The translations under genes were made by a program, and so were the position numbers. The notes beneath the pieces were generated by a model, which was not told the origin of the DNA, ran no database searches, and worked only from the letters and a program-made list of their open reading frames with translations. DNA of 64,000 nucleotides from Methylovirgula sp. HY1 (GTDB lineage: Bacteria; Pseudomonadota; Alphaproteobacteria; Rhizobiales; Beijerinckiaceae): NCBI RefSeq assembly GCF_019343105.1, contig NZ_CP073764.1, positions 2,108,001-2,172,000 on the forward strand. The letters run 5' to 3'. Positions 1 through 7,911 of this stretch are shown piece by piece (the first letter of the stretch is position 1; the number at the start of each line of letters is the position of its first letter).

Positions 1-113
1 GGGCGCGCCCTCCTGACCCCTGCGCCCGGTAATGCAATACGAGACGCACCGCCGCGTGATCGCCATTTCATCGGCGCGGCCTCATTTTCGATCATAGCCA
101 TGGAGAACGTCTC

Positions 114-626
114 ATGAACAGGCTTTGCTGCAGCCGCCGCGCGGCGCTGGCGCTCGTCTTTACCCTCGCCGCGGGACAGGCTCTGGCGGCCAGCGACCAA
201 GCCAACAGCCCGGCTGGCGCGCGGCTCAAAACCTCTGGCACGGGGCCACGCCTTAGAGTCGAAGAGGCATGGACGCGCGCGACCCCACAGGGGGCAAAAG
301 TTGGCGCCGGCTATTTGCGCATCGTCAATACGGGCAACATGCCCGACCGCCTCATCGGCATTTCGTCGGCCGCCGCCAGCAGCGCCGATCTGCACCAATC
401 GGTCATGGTCAACACTATCGCCGAGATGCGGCCGGTCGTCGGCGGCCTCGAAATCCCGGCGGGCGGAACTGTGACGCTGAAGCCAGGCTCCTATCACATC
501 ATGTTCCGGGGCCTCAAAGAACCGTTCAAAAAGGGCGGCACGGTCAAAGCGACGCTCGATTTCAAGAATGCCGGCAAGATTCCGGTCGCCTTCGCCGTCA
601 AGGGCATCGGTGCCGGCGCGCCATAG
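114..626 (+). CDS. PCu(A)C-type periplasmic copper chaperone
   Basis: A 170-residue secreted protein. Residues 1-25 look like a Sec signal peptide (RRAALALVF core, cleavage near ALAAS). The rest fits the PCu(A)C (DUF461) cupredoxin-like family, which binds Cu(I) in the periplasm and delivers it to the CuA site of cytochrome oxidases. The family metal ligands are visible: His in LHQSVM, Met in AEMRPV, and the C-terminal HIM in GSYHIMF, in the usual H-M-(x)n-H-x-M order. A GGAG ribosome-binding site lies about 8 nt before the ATG. No cytochrome oxidase assembly gene (sco, cox) is next to it in the window, so its oxidase partner is inferred from the family only. Confidence 0.9.
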   Translation: MNRLCCSRRAALALVFTLAAGQALAASDQANSPAGARLKTSGTGPRLRVEEAWTRATPQGAKVGAGYLRIVNTGNMPDRLIGISSAAASSADLHQSVMVNTIAEMRPVVGGLEIPAGGTVTLKPGSYHIMFRGLKEPFKKGGTVKATLDFKNAGKIPVAFAVKGIGAGAP

Positions 627-941
627 GGTCGCCTGCCGCCAAAACCCGCCCAAATGGCACCCGAAATGGCCCTGCCGGCCGATGTTGCGAGATAGCCACG
701 CTAACTTTGTGTTAAGCTAAAAGACCGCTTAACTCAGACGATGACATTAAAGCCATTGGATCTGCTGAAAAGCCCAAGAAATGACGGAATTCCGGAACAG
801 GTGTTCCAAGCCGCCGATTCGAGAGCCGTGACCCGCATCAAGATGGCGGTGTTTCGAAGCGGCGGCGCCGGGGACACGAGCCGGATCTCAGTGGCTTGGG
901 AGCGCGAGCGGCTGACCGCCTGATTTGCAAGGACGAAAGAA
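627..941. other. Intergenic region upstream of tolQ
   Basis: No convincing gene between the copper chaperone and tolQ. A 60-codon frame at 741-923 has no recognisable features. ybgC, often the first gene of tol clusters, is not here. The stretch holds the GTTAAGC inverted repeat listed separately and presumably the tol promoter. Confidence 0.5.
711..733. promoter_or_regulatory. 7-bp perfect inverted repeat upstream of tolQ
   Basis: GTTAAGC, 9 nt, GCTTAAC. It lies 85 bp after the copper chaperone stop and 208 bp before tolQ. It could be an operator or a small hairpin. There is no U-run after it, so a terminator is unlikely. Confidence 0.35.
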
Positions 942-1673
942 ATGCATCCTGCCGAGATCGCCACGTCCGGGCTGGCATCGCCAGTGGCCGAAGTCACTTT
1001 GTTCAGCATGTTCATGAGCGCGCATATCGTCGTCAAAATCGTGATGCTGGGGCTCCTCGGCGCCTCGATCTGGTGTTGGACGATCATCGTCAACAAAGCG
1101 ATTTTGTTCACGAAATTTCAAAAGGCTATGGACCGCTTCGAGCAGATCTTCTGGTCGGGGACGTCGCTGGAAGAACTCTATACGACCTTGTCGGCTCGCC
1201 CCACGAGCGGCATGGCGACCCTCTTCGTCGCCGCGATGCATGAATGGAAGCGTTCGGTGCAAACCGGCAGCGGGTCGTTCATGGGGCTGCAAGCCCGCAT
1301 CGAAAAAGTGCTCGACGTTTCGATCGCCCGCGAAGTCGAGAAGCTCGAATCCAATCTTCTCGTGCTCGCGACCGTCGCCTCCGCCAGCCCCTTCATCGGC
1401 CTGTTCGGCACGGTTTGGGGCATCATGACCGCGTTCCGCTCGATCGCCGCCTCGCGCAATACCTCGCTTGCCGTTGTCGCCCCTGGCATTGCGGAAGCTC
1501 TGTTCGCCACGGCGATCGGTCTGTTCGCGGCGATTCCGGCGCTCATCGCCTATAACAAGCTGCAAAGCGACGTCGCCAAGAAACAGGCGCGCCTTGAAGG
1601 ATTCGCGGACGAATTCTCCTCGATCCTGTCGCGCCAGATCGACCAGCATGCTGTCCGTGATCGCGCGGCTTGA
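942..1673 (+). CDS. tolQ: Tol-Pal system proton channel subunit TolQ
   Basis: A 243-residue inner-membrane protein of the TolQ/ExbB/MotA family. TolQ and TolR form a proton-driven motor that energises TolA for outer-membrane constriction at division. There is an N-terminal membrane segment (about residues 27-50) and two more after residue 140. The signature between them (ATVASASPFIGLFGTVWGIM, about residues 143-162) is the conserved TolQ loop/TM2 with its Thr and Gly residues. Length matches the family (about 230-240). The ATG at 942 follows AAGGACGAAAGAA. tolR follows after 114 bp and tolA and tolB continue on the same strand, so this is the first gene of a tol operon. Confidence 0.96.
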   Translation: MHPAEIATSGLASPVAEVTLFSMFMSAHIVVKIVMLGLLGASIWCWTIIVNKAILFTKFQKAMDRFEQIFWSGTSLEELYTTLSARPTSGMATLFVAAMHEWKRSVQTGSGSFMGLQARIEKVLDVSIAREVEKLESNLLVLATVASASPFIGLFGTVWGIMTAFRSIAASRNTSLAVVAPGIAEALFATAIGLFAAIPALIAYNKLQSDVAKKQARLEGFADEFSSILSRQIDQHAVRDRAA

Positions 1674-1787
1674 TGGCTGTGCCGATCTTAGCGCGGTTTC
1701 GCGTGCCGGACTCAGAGCGCATTTTCACAATCGTAGAATGATCATTGATTTCATGTGCGCCGATATGCGCTTGATGCGGAGGACAGA

Positions 1788-2243
1788 ATGGGGATGAGCG
1801 GAGCGCAGGCGCGCAAGGGCGGCGGCAGGCGCGGCGGCCGCCGCGGCGTACCGCGCTATGCGGCTATGGCAGACATCAATATGACGCCTTTTATCGACGT
1901 CATGCTCGTCCTCTTGATTATTTTCATGGTCGCAGCTCCCTTGCTCGCCACCGGCGTGCCGATTGATCTGCCCCATACGAAAGCGTCGGCACTCAATATC
2001 GAGCAGAAGCCTTTGTCGGTGGCGATCGACGAAAAAGGCGCCGTCTTCGTCATGGACGAACCTGTGGCGATCGACAAACTCGCCGACAAATTGAAAGAGG
2101 TCGCGCATGACGGATTCGATCAGCGCATCTATGTGCGCGGCTCCAATGAAGTGAGCTACGGCAAGATCGCGGAGGTCATGTCGATCATCACCACCGCCGG
2201 CTACAAGAAGGTCGCTCTCGTCACGGAACCGGCCAAGAATTGA
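1788..2243 (+). CDS. tolR: Tol-Pal system protein TolR
   Basis: A 151-residue ExbD/TolR family protein. After a Gly/Arg-rich cytoplasmic leader (residues 1-25) comes the family motif DINMTPFIDVMLVLLIIFMV, holding the single membrane segment and its proton-carrying Asp. The periplasmic part ends with the typical VRGSNEVSYGKIAEVMSII block. The frame is open upstream to a GTG at 1755. I chose the ATG at 1788 because GCGGAGGA sits 4 nt before it; the extra 11 residues would be unusual. The somewhat long, basic N-terminus is common in alphaproteobacteria. Confidence 0.94.
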   Translation: MGMSGAQARKGGGRRGGRRGVPRYAAMADINMTPFIDVMLVLLIIFMVAAPLLATGVPIDLPHTKASALNIEQKPLSVAIDEKGAVFVMDEPVAIDKLADKLKEVAHDGFDQRIYVRGSNEVSYGKIAEVMSIITTAGYKKVALVTEPAKN

Positions 2244-2290
2244 GCGCAAGGAAATGGCTCCTATGACCGAGCCGTGAGTAGCGAACAGCA

Positions 2291-3373
2291 ATGTCGATTT
2301 CCGACAACCCCGGCCTCGTCGTTTCGAGCGCAGCCCATGTCGTGCTGCTCGCTGCCGCATTGCTGTCGTTTTCCAGCTCGCCGAAATTCCAAGACACGCA
2401 AGAGACAATCCCGATCGAGATGGTTACCTCATCGGACGTGAACCAGATCATGCGCGGCGACAAGAGCGCGAAGAAAGTCCAGCCCAAGCAAAGAGTAGAC
2501 AAGCTCGCCGACAAGGAAGAGATCAAGCCGCAGCCGCCGCTCGCGGAAGCCAAGCACGACGTGCCTACCCCGCCGTCGCCCGACAAGAAGCTCCCCGATC
2601 CCGGCAAGGCCGAAAAAGTGGTGCCGAAACCGCAACAAGATGCCGTCCTGCCGCCGCTGCGCACCGAGCCGCAGCCTCCAAACAAAACAAAGCCCGACGT
2701 CCCCAAGCCGCCCGTCGCCGCGCCGCAGCAGGCCGATGCCAGCGAGCCGTTGCCCGTGCCGCGGCCGAAATTCGATCCCCCAAAGAAAAAGCCCAAGCAG
2801 CAAGAGGCGAAGAAAAAACCGGAGCCGAAGTTCAAATTGGATCAGCTCGCCAAATTGCTCGACGAAAAGAAATTCAAGGATCCGCCGAAGCCGCCCAAGC
2901 CGAAATCGGGCGATGAAACTCGGGACCGCCGCAACAAATTCGACGTCAATGATATCAGCCGCTTGCTGAGTCATGAGGCGCCGCAGCGCAAGGCTTCGAC
3001 GGGACGCCAGCTTGAGCAATTGGCCTCGCTCGGATCGCCGACGGCCTCGGCGCCCGCCATGTCGCCCTCTCTAATGGCGCAGATGGAGGGCTGGTTCCAG
3101 GATCGTTTCCGCAGCTGCTGGACCCAACCGATCACCGTTCCGCCGGGTCCCAAATATGTACCGGAGGTGCGGGTGCCTCTGAACCTCGACGGTTCACTCG
3201 CCGCCGCGCCGACCTTGCGCAACCCGCCCAGCAATCCGGCTTGGCAGCCGCTTGCCGAAAGCGCGCTGCGGGCGATTCGCGAATGCAATCCGCTCCCGGT
3301 TCCCGCCCAATTCAAGCCCTATTACGACGAGTGGAGCGACCGCATCGTTCGCTTCGACGATGACGCATTGTGA
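2291..3373 (+). CDS. tolA: TolA-like periplasm-spanning protein
   Basis: A 360-residue protein built like TolA/TonB. It has a short cytoplasmic leader, one membrane anchor (about residues 8-28), a long Lys/Pro-rich rod (about 45-210) with repeated PKPP and KKKP stretches, and a compact C-terminal domain (about 265-355) containing [10 protein letters not shown] and a paired Cys near the end. TolA links the TolQR motor to TolB/Pal. The position between tolR and tolB supports the call. The Pro-rich rod resembles TonB more than the Ala-rich helical rod of enterobacterial TolA, which is usual in this order. The two cysteines of the C-terminal domain could form a disulfide. Confidence 0.9.
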   Translation: MSISDNPGLVVSSAAHVVLLAAALLSFSSSPKFQDTQETIPIEMVTSSDVNQIMRGDKSAKKVQPKQRVDKLADKEEIKPQPPLAEAKHDVPTPPSPDKKLPDPGKAEKVVPKPQQDAVLPPLRTEPQPPNKTKPDVPKPPVAAPQQADASEPLPVPRPKFDPPKKKPKQQEAKKKPEPKFKLDQLAKLLDEKKFKDPPKPPKPKSGDETRDRRNKFDVNDISRLLSHEAPQRKASTGRQLEQLASLGSPTASAPAMSPSLMAQMEGWFQDRFRSCWTQPITVPPGPKYVPEVRVPLNLDGSLAAAPTLRNPPSNPAWQPLAESALRAIRECNPLPVPAQFKPYYDEWSDRIVRFDDDAL

Positions 3374-3458
3374 TGCGTCTGTGCATGCGGCACATAGTTT
3401 CTCCAAAGTCCTGTCATTGCGGCAGCGCAGACTGCCGATATCTTCGATTCGAGCGGAC

Positions 3459-4787
3459 ATGAAAAACATGATTCCACCCATCACGCGACGGTCCGCCTGC
3501 GGCTTCCTTGTCGGCGCAACCGCGGGCTTTGCCACCATCCCGGGCGCCTTGGCGCAAAATCGCTATTTCGATGTGCGCCCGGGCGCCACTTTCAAGCCGG
3601 TCCCTGTCGCAGTGACGCAATTCGTCGGCGATACCAATGCGGCGCAATTGACCAGCATCATCATCAATAATTTCAGCCGCTCGGTCTTTCTCACGCCGCT
3701 CGATCCGAAGACTTTCACCGACCATCCGACCAATCCTGACGTCCCGCTGCAAATGGCATCATGGAAGGCGATCAACGCCCAATATGTCGTCACCGGGCGC
3801 GCCACGCATGGCCCCAATGGCAGGCTGCAAACGGAATTCCGGCTTTGGGACGTGACCACGGGGGCGCAGGTCGCCGGCCAGCAATATGTCACCGATCCCA
3901 ACAATGCGCGGCGGGTCGCGCATATCATATCCGACGCCATTTTCACGCGCATCACCGGTGAAAAAGGCTTTTTCGACACGCGCATCGCCTTCGTCGACGA
4001 GACCGGGCCGGCCATTCATCGGCGCAAACGCCTCGCGATCATGGACCAGGATGGCGCCAACGTGCGCTATCTGACCAGCGGCGACAATCTCGTCCTCACG
4101 CCGCGCTTCTCGCCCTCGTCGCAAGAAATAACCTATATGTCTTTCGGCGATTCCGAGCCTCGCGTCTTATTGCTCAATATCGATACGGGACAGCGCGAAG
4201 TCGTCGGGCATTTTTCCGGCATGACCTTCGCGCCGCGTTTCTCGCCCGACGGCCAAAAGATCATCATGTCACAGTCACAATCCGGCGCGTCGGATCTCTA
4301 CACCATGGATCTGCGCACGCATACGACGACACGTCTCTCCAATACCGCGGCCATCGATACATCACCTTGCTATTCGCCCGACGGCTCCCAGATCGTCTTC
4401 GATTCCGATCGCGGCGGCTCGCAGCAGCTCTATATAATGCCGGCGAATGGCGGGACCGCACAGCGCATCTCCTTTGGGGACGGGACCTATTCCACGCCGG
4501 TCTGGTCGCCGCGCGGCGATTACATCGCCTTCACTAAGCAGACGAAAGGCATGTTCGCGATCGGGGTGATGAAACCGGACGGCACCGGCGAACGCATCTT
4601 GACCGAAGGCTTCCACAATGAAGGGCCGACCTGGGCGCCGAACGGTCTTTTCCTGATGTTCTTCCGCGATCCGGGCGGCAATTCCGGCCCCCATATCTAT
4701 ATGCGAGATCTGTTCGGTCGCTCCGAATTTCTTGTCCCCACACCGTCTTATGCCTCAGACCCAGCCTGGGGACCCCTGCTGGCCTAA
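3459..4787 (+). CDS. tolB: Tol-Pal system beta-propeller protein TolB
   Basis: A 442-residue periplasmic protein. A signal peptide (residues 1-30, ending GALAQ) is followed by the TolB N-terminal domain (about 31-160) and a six-bladed WD40-like (PD40) propeller (about 200-440). Blade motifs such as [29 protein letters not shown] and [10 protein letters not shown] are clear. The frame is open upstream to 3252, overlapping tolA. I chose the ATG at 3459 because it directly precedes the signal peptide and gives the normal family length. The signal begins with [11 protein letters not shown], a twin-arginine-like arrangement, so export by Tat instead of Sec is possible. The usual next gene, pal, is absent: purH follows. 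Confidence 0.95.
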   Translation: MKNMIPPITRRSACGFLVGATAGFATIPGALAQNRYFDVRPGATFKPVPVAVTQFVGDTNAAQLTSIIINNFSRSVFLTPLDPKTFTDHPTNPDVPLQMASWKAINAQYVVTGRATHGPNGRLQTEFRLWDVTTGAQVAGQQYVTDPNNARRVAHIISDAIFTRITGEKGFFDTRIAFVDETGPAIHRRKRLAIMDQDGANVRYLTSGDNLVLTPRFSPSSQEITYMSFGDSEPRVLLLNIDTGQREVVGHFSGMTFAPRFSPDGQKIIMSQSQSGASDLYTMDLRTHTTTRLSNTAAIDTSPCYSPDGSQIVFDSDRGGSQQLYIMPANGGTAQRISFGDGTYSTPVWSPRGDYIAFTKQTKGMFAIGVMKPDGTGERILTEGFHNEGPTWAPNGLFLMFFRDPGGNSGPHIYMRDLFGRSEFLVPTPSYASDPAWGPLLA

Positions 4788-4893
4788 CAGCCGACTTGAT
4801 CAAAATTTCAACGCATGATCCGATCCGAAATGCTCCTGCGGGCATTTCGCGATCCTGCGTGAAAGCCTGATTCCCCACTTTCTGGAAAAAGCC

Positions 4894-6486
4894 ATGCCCG
4901 ACAAGCTTCGTCCCATCGCGCGCGCGCTCCTGTCCGTCTCCGACAAATCGGGGCTCCTCGACTTCGCGCGTGAACTCGACCGGCACGGAATAGCGCTGAT
5001 CTCGACCGGCGGCACGAGCAAAGCTTTGGTCGAAGGTGGACTCCCCGTCGTCGACGTCGCCGATCTCACAGGCTTTCCCGAAATGATGGACGGGCGGGTG
5101 AAGACCTTGCATCCGAAGGTTCACGGCGGGCTCTTGGCGGTGCGCGAGAATCCCGCGCATGAAGCGGCCATGCTGGCGCATGGCATCACGCCGATCGACC
5201 TCCTCGTCGTCAATCTCTATCCTTTCGAGGCGACCATCGCTCGCGGTGCCAGCTTTGCCGATTGCATCGAGAACATCGATGTCGGCGGCCCTGCGATGAT
5301 CCGCGGCGCCGCCAAGAATTTCGATGCCGTCACGGTCATTGTCGATGTCGGCGATTATGCCGCGCTGCTCGCCGAATTGGCCGCCAATGACGGCGCAACC
5401 AGGCTCAGCTTCAGAAAAATGCTAGCGCAAAAGGCTTATGCGCGGACCGCGACTTATGATGCGGCGATCTCGAATTGGTTTGCCAAAGAACTCGGCGAAA
5501 CCGCGCCGGGCTATCGCGCCTTCGGCGGCCATAAAATCATGGATCTGCGCTATGGCGAGAACCCGCATCAAAGCGCCGCCTTCTATGCAAGCGCAAATCA
5601 AGACATCGGCGTCACCACTGCCAAACAACTGCAAGGCAAAGAGCTTTCCTACAATAATGTCGCCGACACCGACGCCGCCTTCGAACTCGTCGCCGAATTC
5701 GATCCGATCAAAAGCGCCGCCGTCGCGATCATCAAACATGCCAATCCCTGTGGCGTGGCGACAGCCGCGAGCCTCGATGAAGCCTATCGGCTCGCGCTGC
5801 GCTGCGATCCCGTCTCCGCCTTTGGCGGGATCATCGCGCTGAACCGCGTGCTCGACGCCGCGACGGCACGGGAAATCGTCAAGATTTTCACAGAGGTGAT
5901 CATCGCGCCGGCTGTCGATGACGAAGCCTTGGCGATCCTTGCGACGAAGCAGAACCTGCGCTTGCTCGCCACCGACGGTCTGCCCGACCGGCGCCGCGCC
6001 GACATCACATTCAAGCCGGTGGCCGGCGGCTTCCTCACCCAGAGCCGCGACAATGTCAGCGTCGACGACATGGATCTGCGCTGCGTCACCAAAAGAGCGC
6101 CGAGCGCCGCCGAACTTGCCGATCTCAAATTTGCGTTTAGCGTTGCCAAACACGTCAAATCCAATGCCATCGTCTATGCGAAGGATGGCGCGACCGTGGG
6201 CATTGGGGCGGGCCAGATGAGCCGTGTCGATTCGTCCCGCGTCGCCGCGCAGAAGGCGGCTGATGCCGCGCAGGCCGCAGGCCTCGCAGAGACGCTCACC
6301 AAGGAGTCCGTCGTTGCCTCGGACGCGTTCTTTCCCTTCGCGGATGGCCTGTTGGCCGCGGCCAATGCCGGCGCCACGGCGGTGATCCAGCCGGGCGGCT
6401 CGATGCGCGACGAGGACGTCATCAAGGCCGCCGATGACGCCGGGCTGGCGATGATCTTCACCGGCTACCGGCACTTCCGGCATTAA
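4894..6486 (+). CDS. purH: Bifunctional AICAR formyltransferase / IMP cyclohydrolase
   Basis: A 530-residue cytosolic enzyme for the last two steps of IMP synthesis: formylation of AICAR with 10-formyl-THF, then ring closure. The N-terminal MGS-like cyclohydrolase domain (about 1-195) has SVSDKSGL and [21 protein letters not shown] follows. The C-terminal transformylase domain (about 200-530) has [10 protein letters not shown] and the catalytic KHANPCGVA. Length is as expected (about 530). A perfect palindrome starts 2 bp after the stop. No other purine gene is adjacent. Confidence 0.97.
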   Translation: MPDKLRPIARALLSVSDKSGLLDFARELDRHGIALISTGGTSKALVEGGLPVVDVADLTGFPEMMDGRVKTLHPKVHGGLLAVRENPAHEAAMLAHGITPIDLLVVNLYPFEATIARGASFADCIENIDVGGPAMIRGAAKNFDAVTVIVDVGDYAALLAELAANDGATRLSFRKMLAQKAYARTATYDAAISNWFAKELGETAPGYRAFGGHKIMDLRYGENPHQSAAFYASANQDIGVTTAKQLQGKELSYNNVADTDAAFELVAEFDPIKSAAVAIIKHANPCGVATAASLDEAYRLALRCDPVSAFGGIIALNRVLDAATAREIVKIFTEVIIAPAVDDEALAILATKQNLRLLATDGLPDRRRADITFKPVAGGFLTQSRDNVSVDDMDLRCVTKRAPSAAELADLKFAFSVAKHVKSNAIVYAKDGATVGIGAGQMSRVDSSRVAAQKAADAAQAAGLAETLTKESVVASDAFFPFADGLLAAANAGATAVIQPGGSMRDEDVIKAADDAGLAMIFTGYRHFRH

Positions 6487-6488
6487 AC

Positions 6489-6522
6489 ATGATGCTGAAA
6501 GCGGCGCCGCTTTCAGCATCAT
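6489..6522. terminator. Perfect 34-bp palindrome after purH
   Basis: Two 17-nt arms (ATGATGCTGAAAGCGGC and its exact reverse complement) abut with no spacer, 2 bp after the purH stop. As RNA this would form a strong hairpin, but no U-run follows. It may act as a Rho-assisted 3' end or mRNA stabiliser, or be a mobile palindromic element. A second imperfect inverted repeat (GAATCGCG...CGCGATTC) follows at about 6539-6576. Confidence 0.6.
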
Positions 6523-7077
6523 CATGGGGTCGCGCATCGAATCGCGGCGGATCAAATCGCGGCGGTGTCGCGATTCGATCCGACGCGCTCAAGCCCGCGC
6601 GGCATCACGTATTAAAACAAATTCGTTACGTGGTCGTAATTTTCATTCAATCGCCAAGTGTCGACGCTCATCGGCGCAACAATCGGACGCGCTTTGTTGT
6701 CCGATAACCACATCTGAAATTTGATTGTCATGCGGCGACGCGGACTCGTTCCTTGTCGCGAAAGTTTAATCTCCCGGTAGGATTCTTCCATTCCATATTG
6801 AGTCAAATGAGATGGGAGGAGCCAGGAAAAGCATGATGGTAAATGGGTCGGGGCAAGTTCTGATCAAATTCAGAAACATTTCATTATAGACGGTAATACC
6901 GCCGGCTTTGATCGAGAATGCCGCACCATTGGCTAAGTTGCGCCTAGTTTTGTGGCCATACTTCAACGATGAATGCGCCGACATACAGTTGGCCGCCTAA
7001 AAAAACTTGGCACATGGGAGGACTTAAGGATCAGCCGCGATTCGGCTCGATAAGCATGGATTGGAACAGGGAACGGG
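6523..7077. other. Gene-poor, lower-GC intergenic region
   Basis: About 550 bp with no supportable gene. The part from about 6600 to 6970 is visibly AT-richer than its surroundings. Short frames on the minus strand (6612-6806, 6766-6984) show no recognisable motif. It could hold a degraded gene or an unrecognised small RNA. Confidence 0.5.
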
Positions 7078-7362
7078 ATGATGCGTATCAGTGCGACGAC
7101 CGAAATCGAAGGCGGAAAGATCGGCACCGAGATCGGGAGGATCGAGGCGGCCTCGACTTGGCATGCGGCCATCAACAGCGTCCTCGAAACGCAATGGCGC
7201 GAGCATGCTCTGCGGGCGCTGATTCGGCGCGCCGAAGATATTGATGCCGACGCGATCGTCCGCGTCGAATACGAGGTCGACGCGGGCCAGCCAATGGACG
7301 AGATCGGCGCCTCTCTACAACGGGTACGCGTCAAGGGCATCGCCGTTACCCTCGCCGCCTAA
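7078..7362 (+). CDS. YbjQ/UPF0145-like small protein
   Basis: A 94-residue soluble protein. It resembles the UPF0145 (YbjQ, 'heavy-metal-binding domain') family: an N-terminal strand with ATTEIEGGKI, a central helical part, then RRAEDIDADAIVRVEYEVD and a final V-x-V-x-G-x-A-V strand, matching the family pattern ALGADAVVGIDIDYE...VSGTAV. The function of the family is not established. It stands alone, preceded by a gene-poor region and followed by a gene on the opposite strand. The start ATG at 7078 is followed by a second ATG, and either could be used. Confidence 0.6.
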   Translation: MMRISATTEIEGGKIGTEIGRIEAASTWHAAINSVLETQWREHALRALIRRAEDIDADAIVRVEYEVDAGQPMDEIGASLQRVRVKGIAVTLAA

Positions 7363-7455
7363 ATCTTGAAAGGCAGCAGCCTTTTCAAACGAAAACCTAT
7401 CTCCACATAGGAAATGCGAGCGGGTGGCATTTTAGTCTGCCACCCTCACGGGGCC

Positions 7456-7893
7456 TCAGAAGCGCAGCGCGACGAGCGTCGCTCCGGCTGCGATCAGGAC
7501 AATCCCCAGCCAATTCGGTCCGGTCAGCCGCTCGCCTAGAAATGCGACTCCGAAAATGGCGACCAGCACGGTGCTCAATTTGTCGATCGGCGCGACCCGC
7601 GCCGCCTCGCCGAGCTGTAAAGCGCGAAAATAGCAAAGCCAGGACGCGCCGGTCGCCAGACCGGACAAGGTCAGAAAAATATAGCTGCGTGGCGAGATCG
7701 AGCCGAGCGGCTGCGCCTGACCGGTCGCGCCGACAATGCCGGCGATCATGGCGAGAATGACCAGCGTGCGCAGGAAGGTGGCGAAATTCGAATTGATCGC
7801 GTCGACGCCGACTTTCGCGAAGATCGCCGTCAGTGCGGCGAAGCCGGCCGAAAGCAAAGCCCAGAACAACCAGCCGAAATTTGGCGACGTCAT
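7456..7893 (-). CDS. Half-size EamA/DMT-family membrane transporter
   Basis: 145 residues with about five membrane segments and a single EamA domain. Classical drug/metabolite transporters carry two such domains (about 300 residues), so this is a half-size member that would have to dimerise. Typical motifs are AKVGVDAINSNFATFLRTLV in the first half and a terminal FLGERLTGPNWLGIVLIAAG. Single-domain members of this kind are well known, so truncation need not be assumed. The substrate is unknown. It follows the large vWA/amidotransferase-like gene by 18 bp on the same strand and may be cotranscribed. Confidence 0.85.
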   Translation of the reverse strand: MTSPNFGWLFWALLSAGFAALTAIFAKVGVDAINSNFATFLRTLVILAMIAGIVGATGQAQPLGSISPRSYIFLTLSGLATGASWLCYFRALQLGEAARVAPIDKLSTVLVAIFGVAFLGERLTGPNWLGIVLIAAGATLVALRF

Positions 7894-7911
7894 GATGAGG
7901 CCTCTTGCGCG

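Noticed and set aside
79-117. Possible end of an upstream gene at the window start
   Set aside because: One frame is open from base 1 to 117, but about 38 codons without motif cannot support a partial gene.
741-923. 60-codon frame before tolQ
   Set aside because: No similarity to ybgC or any known small protein, and no good ribosome-binding site.
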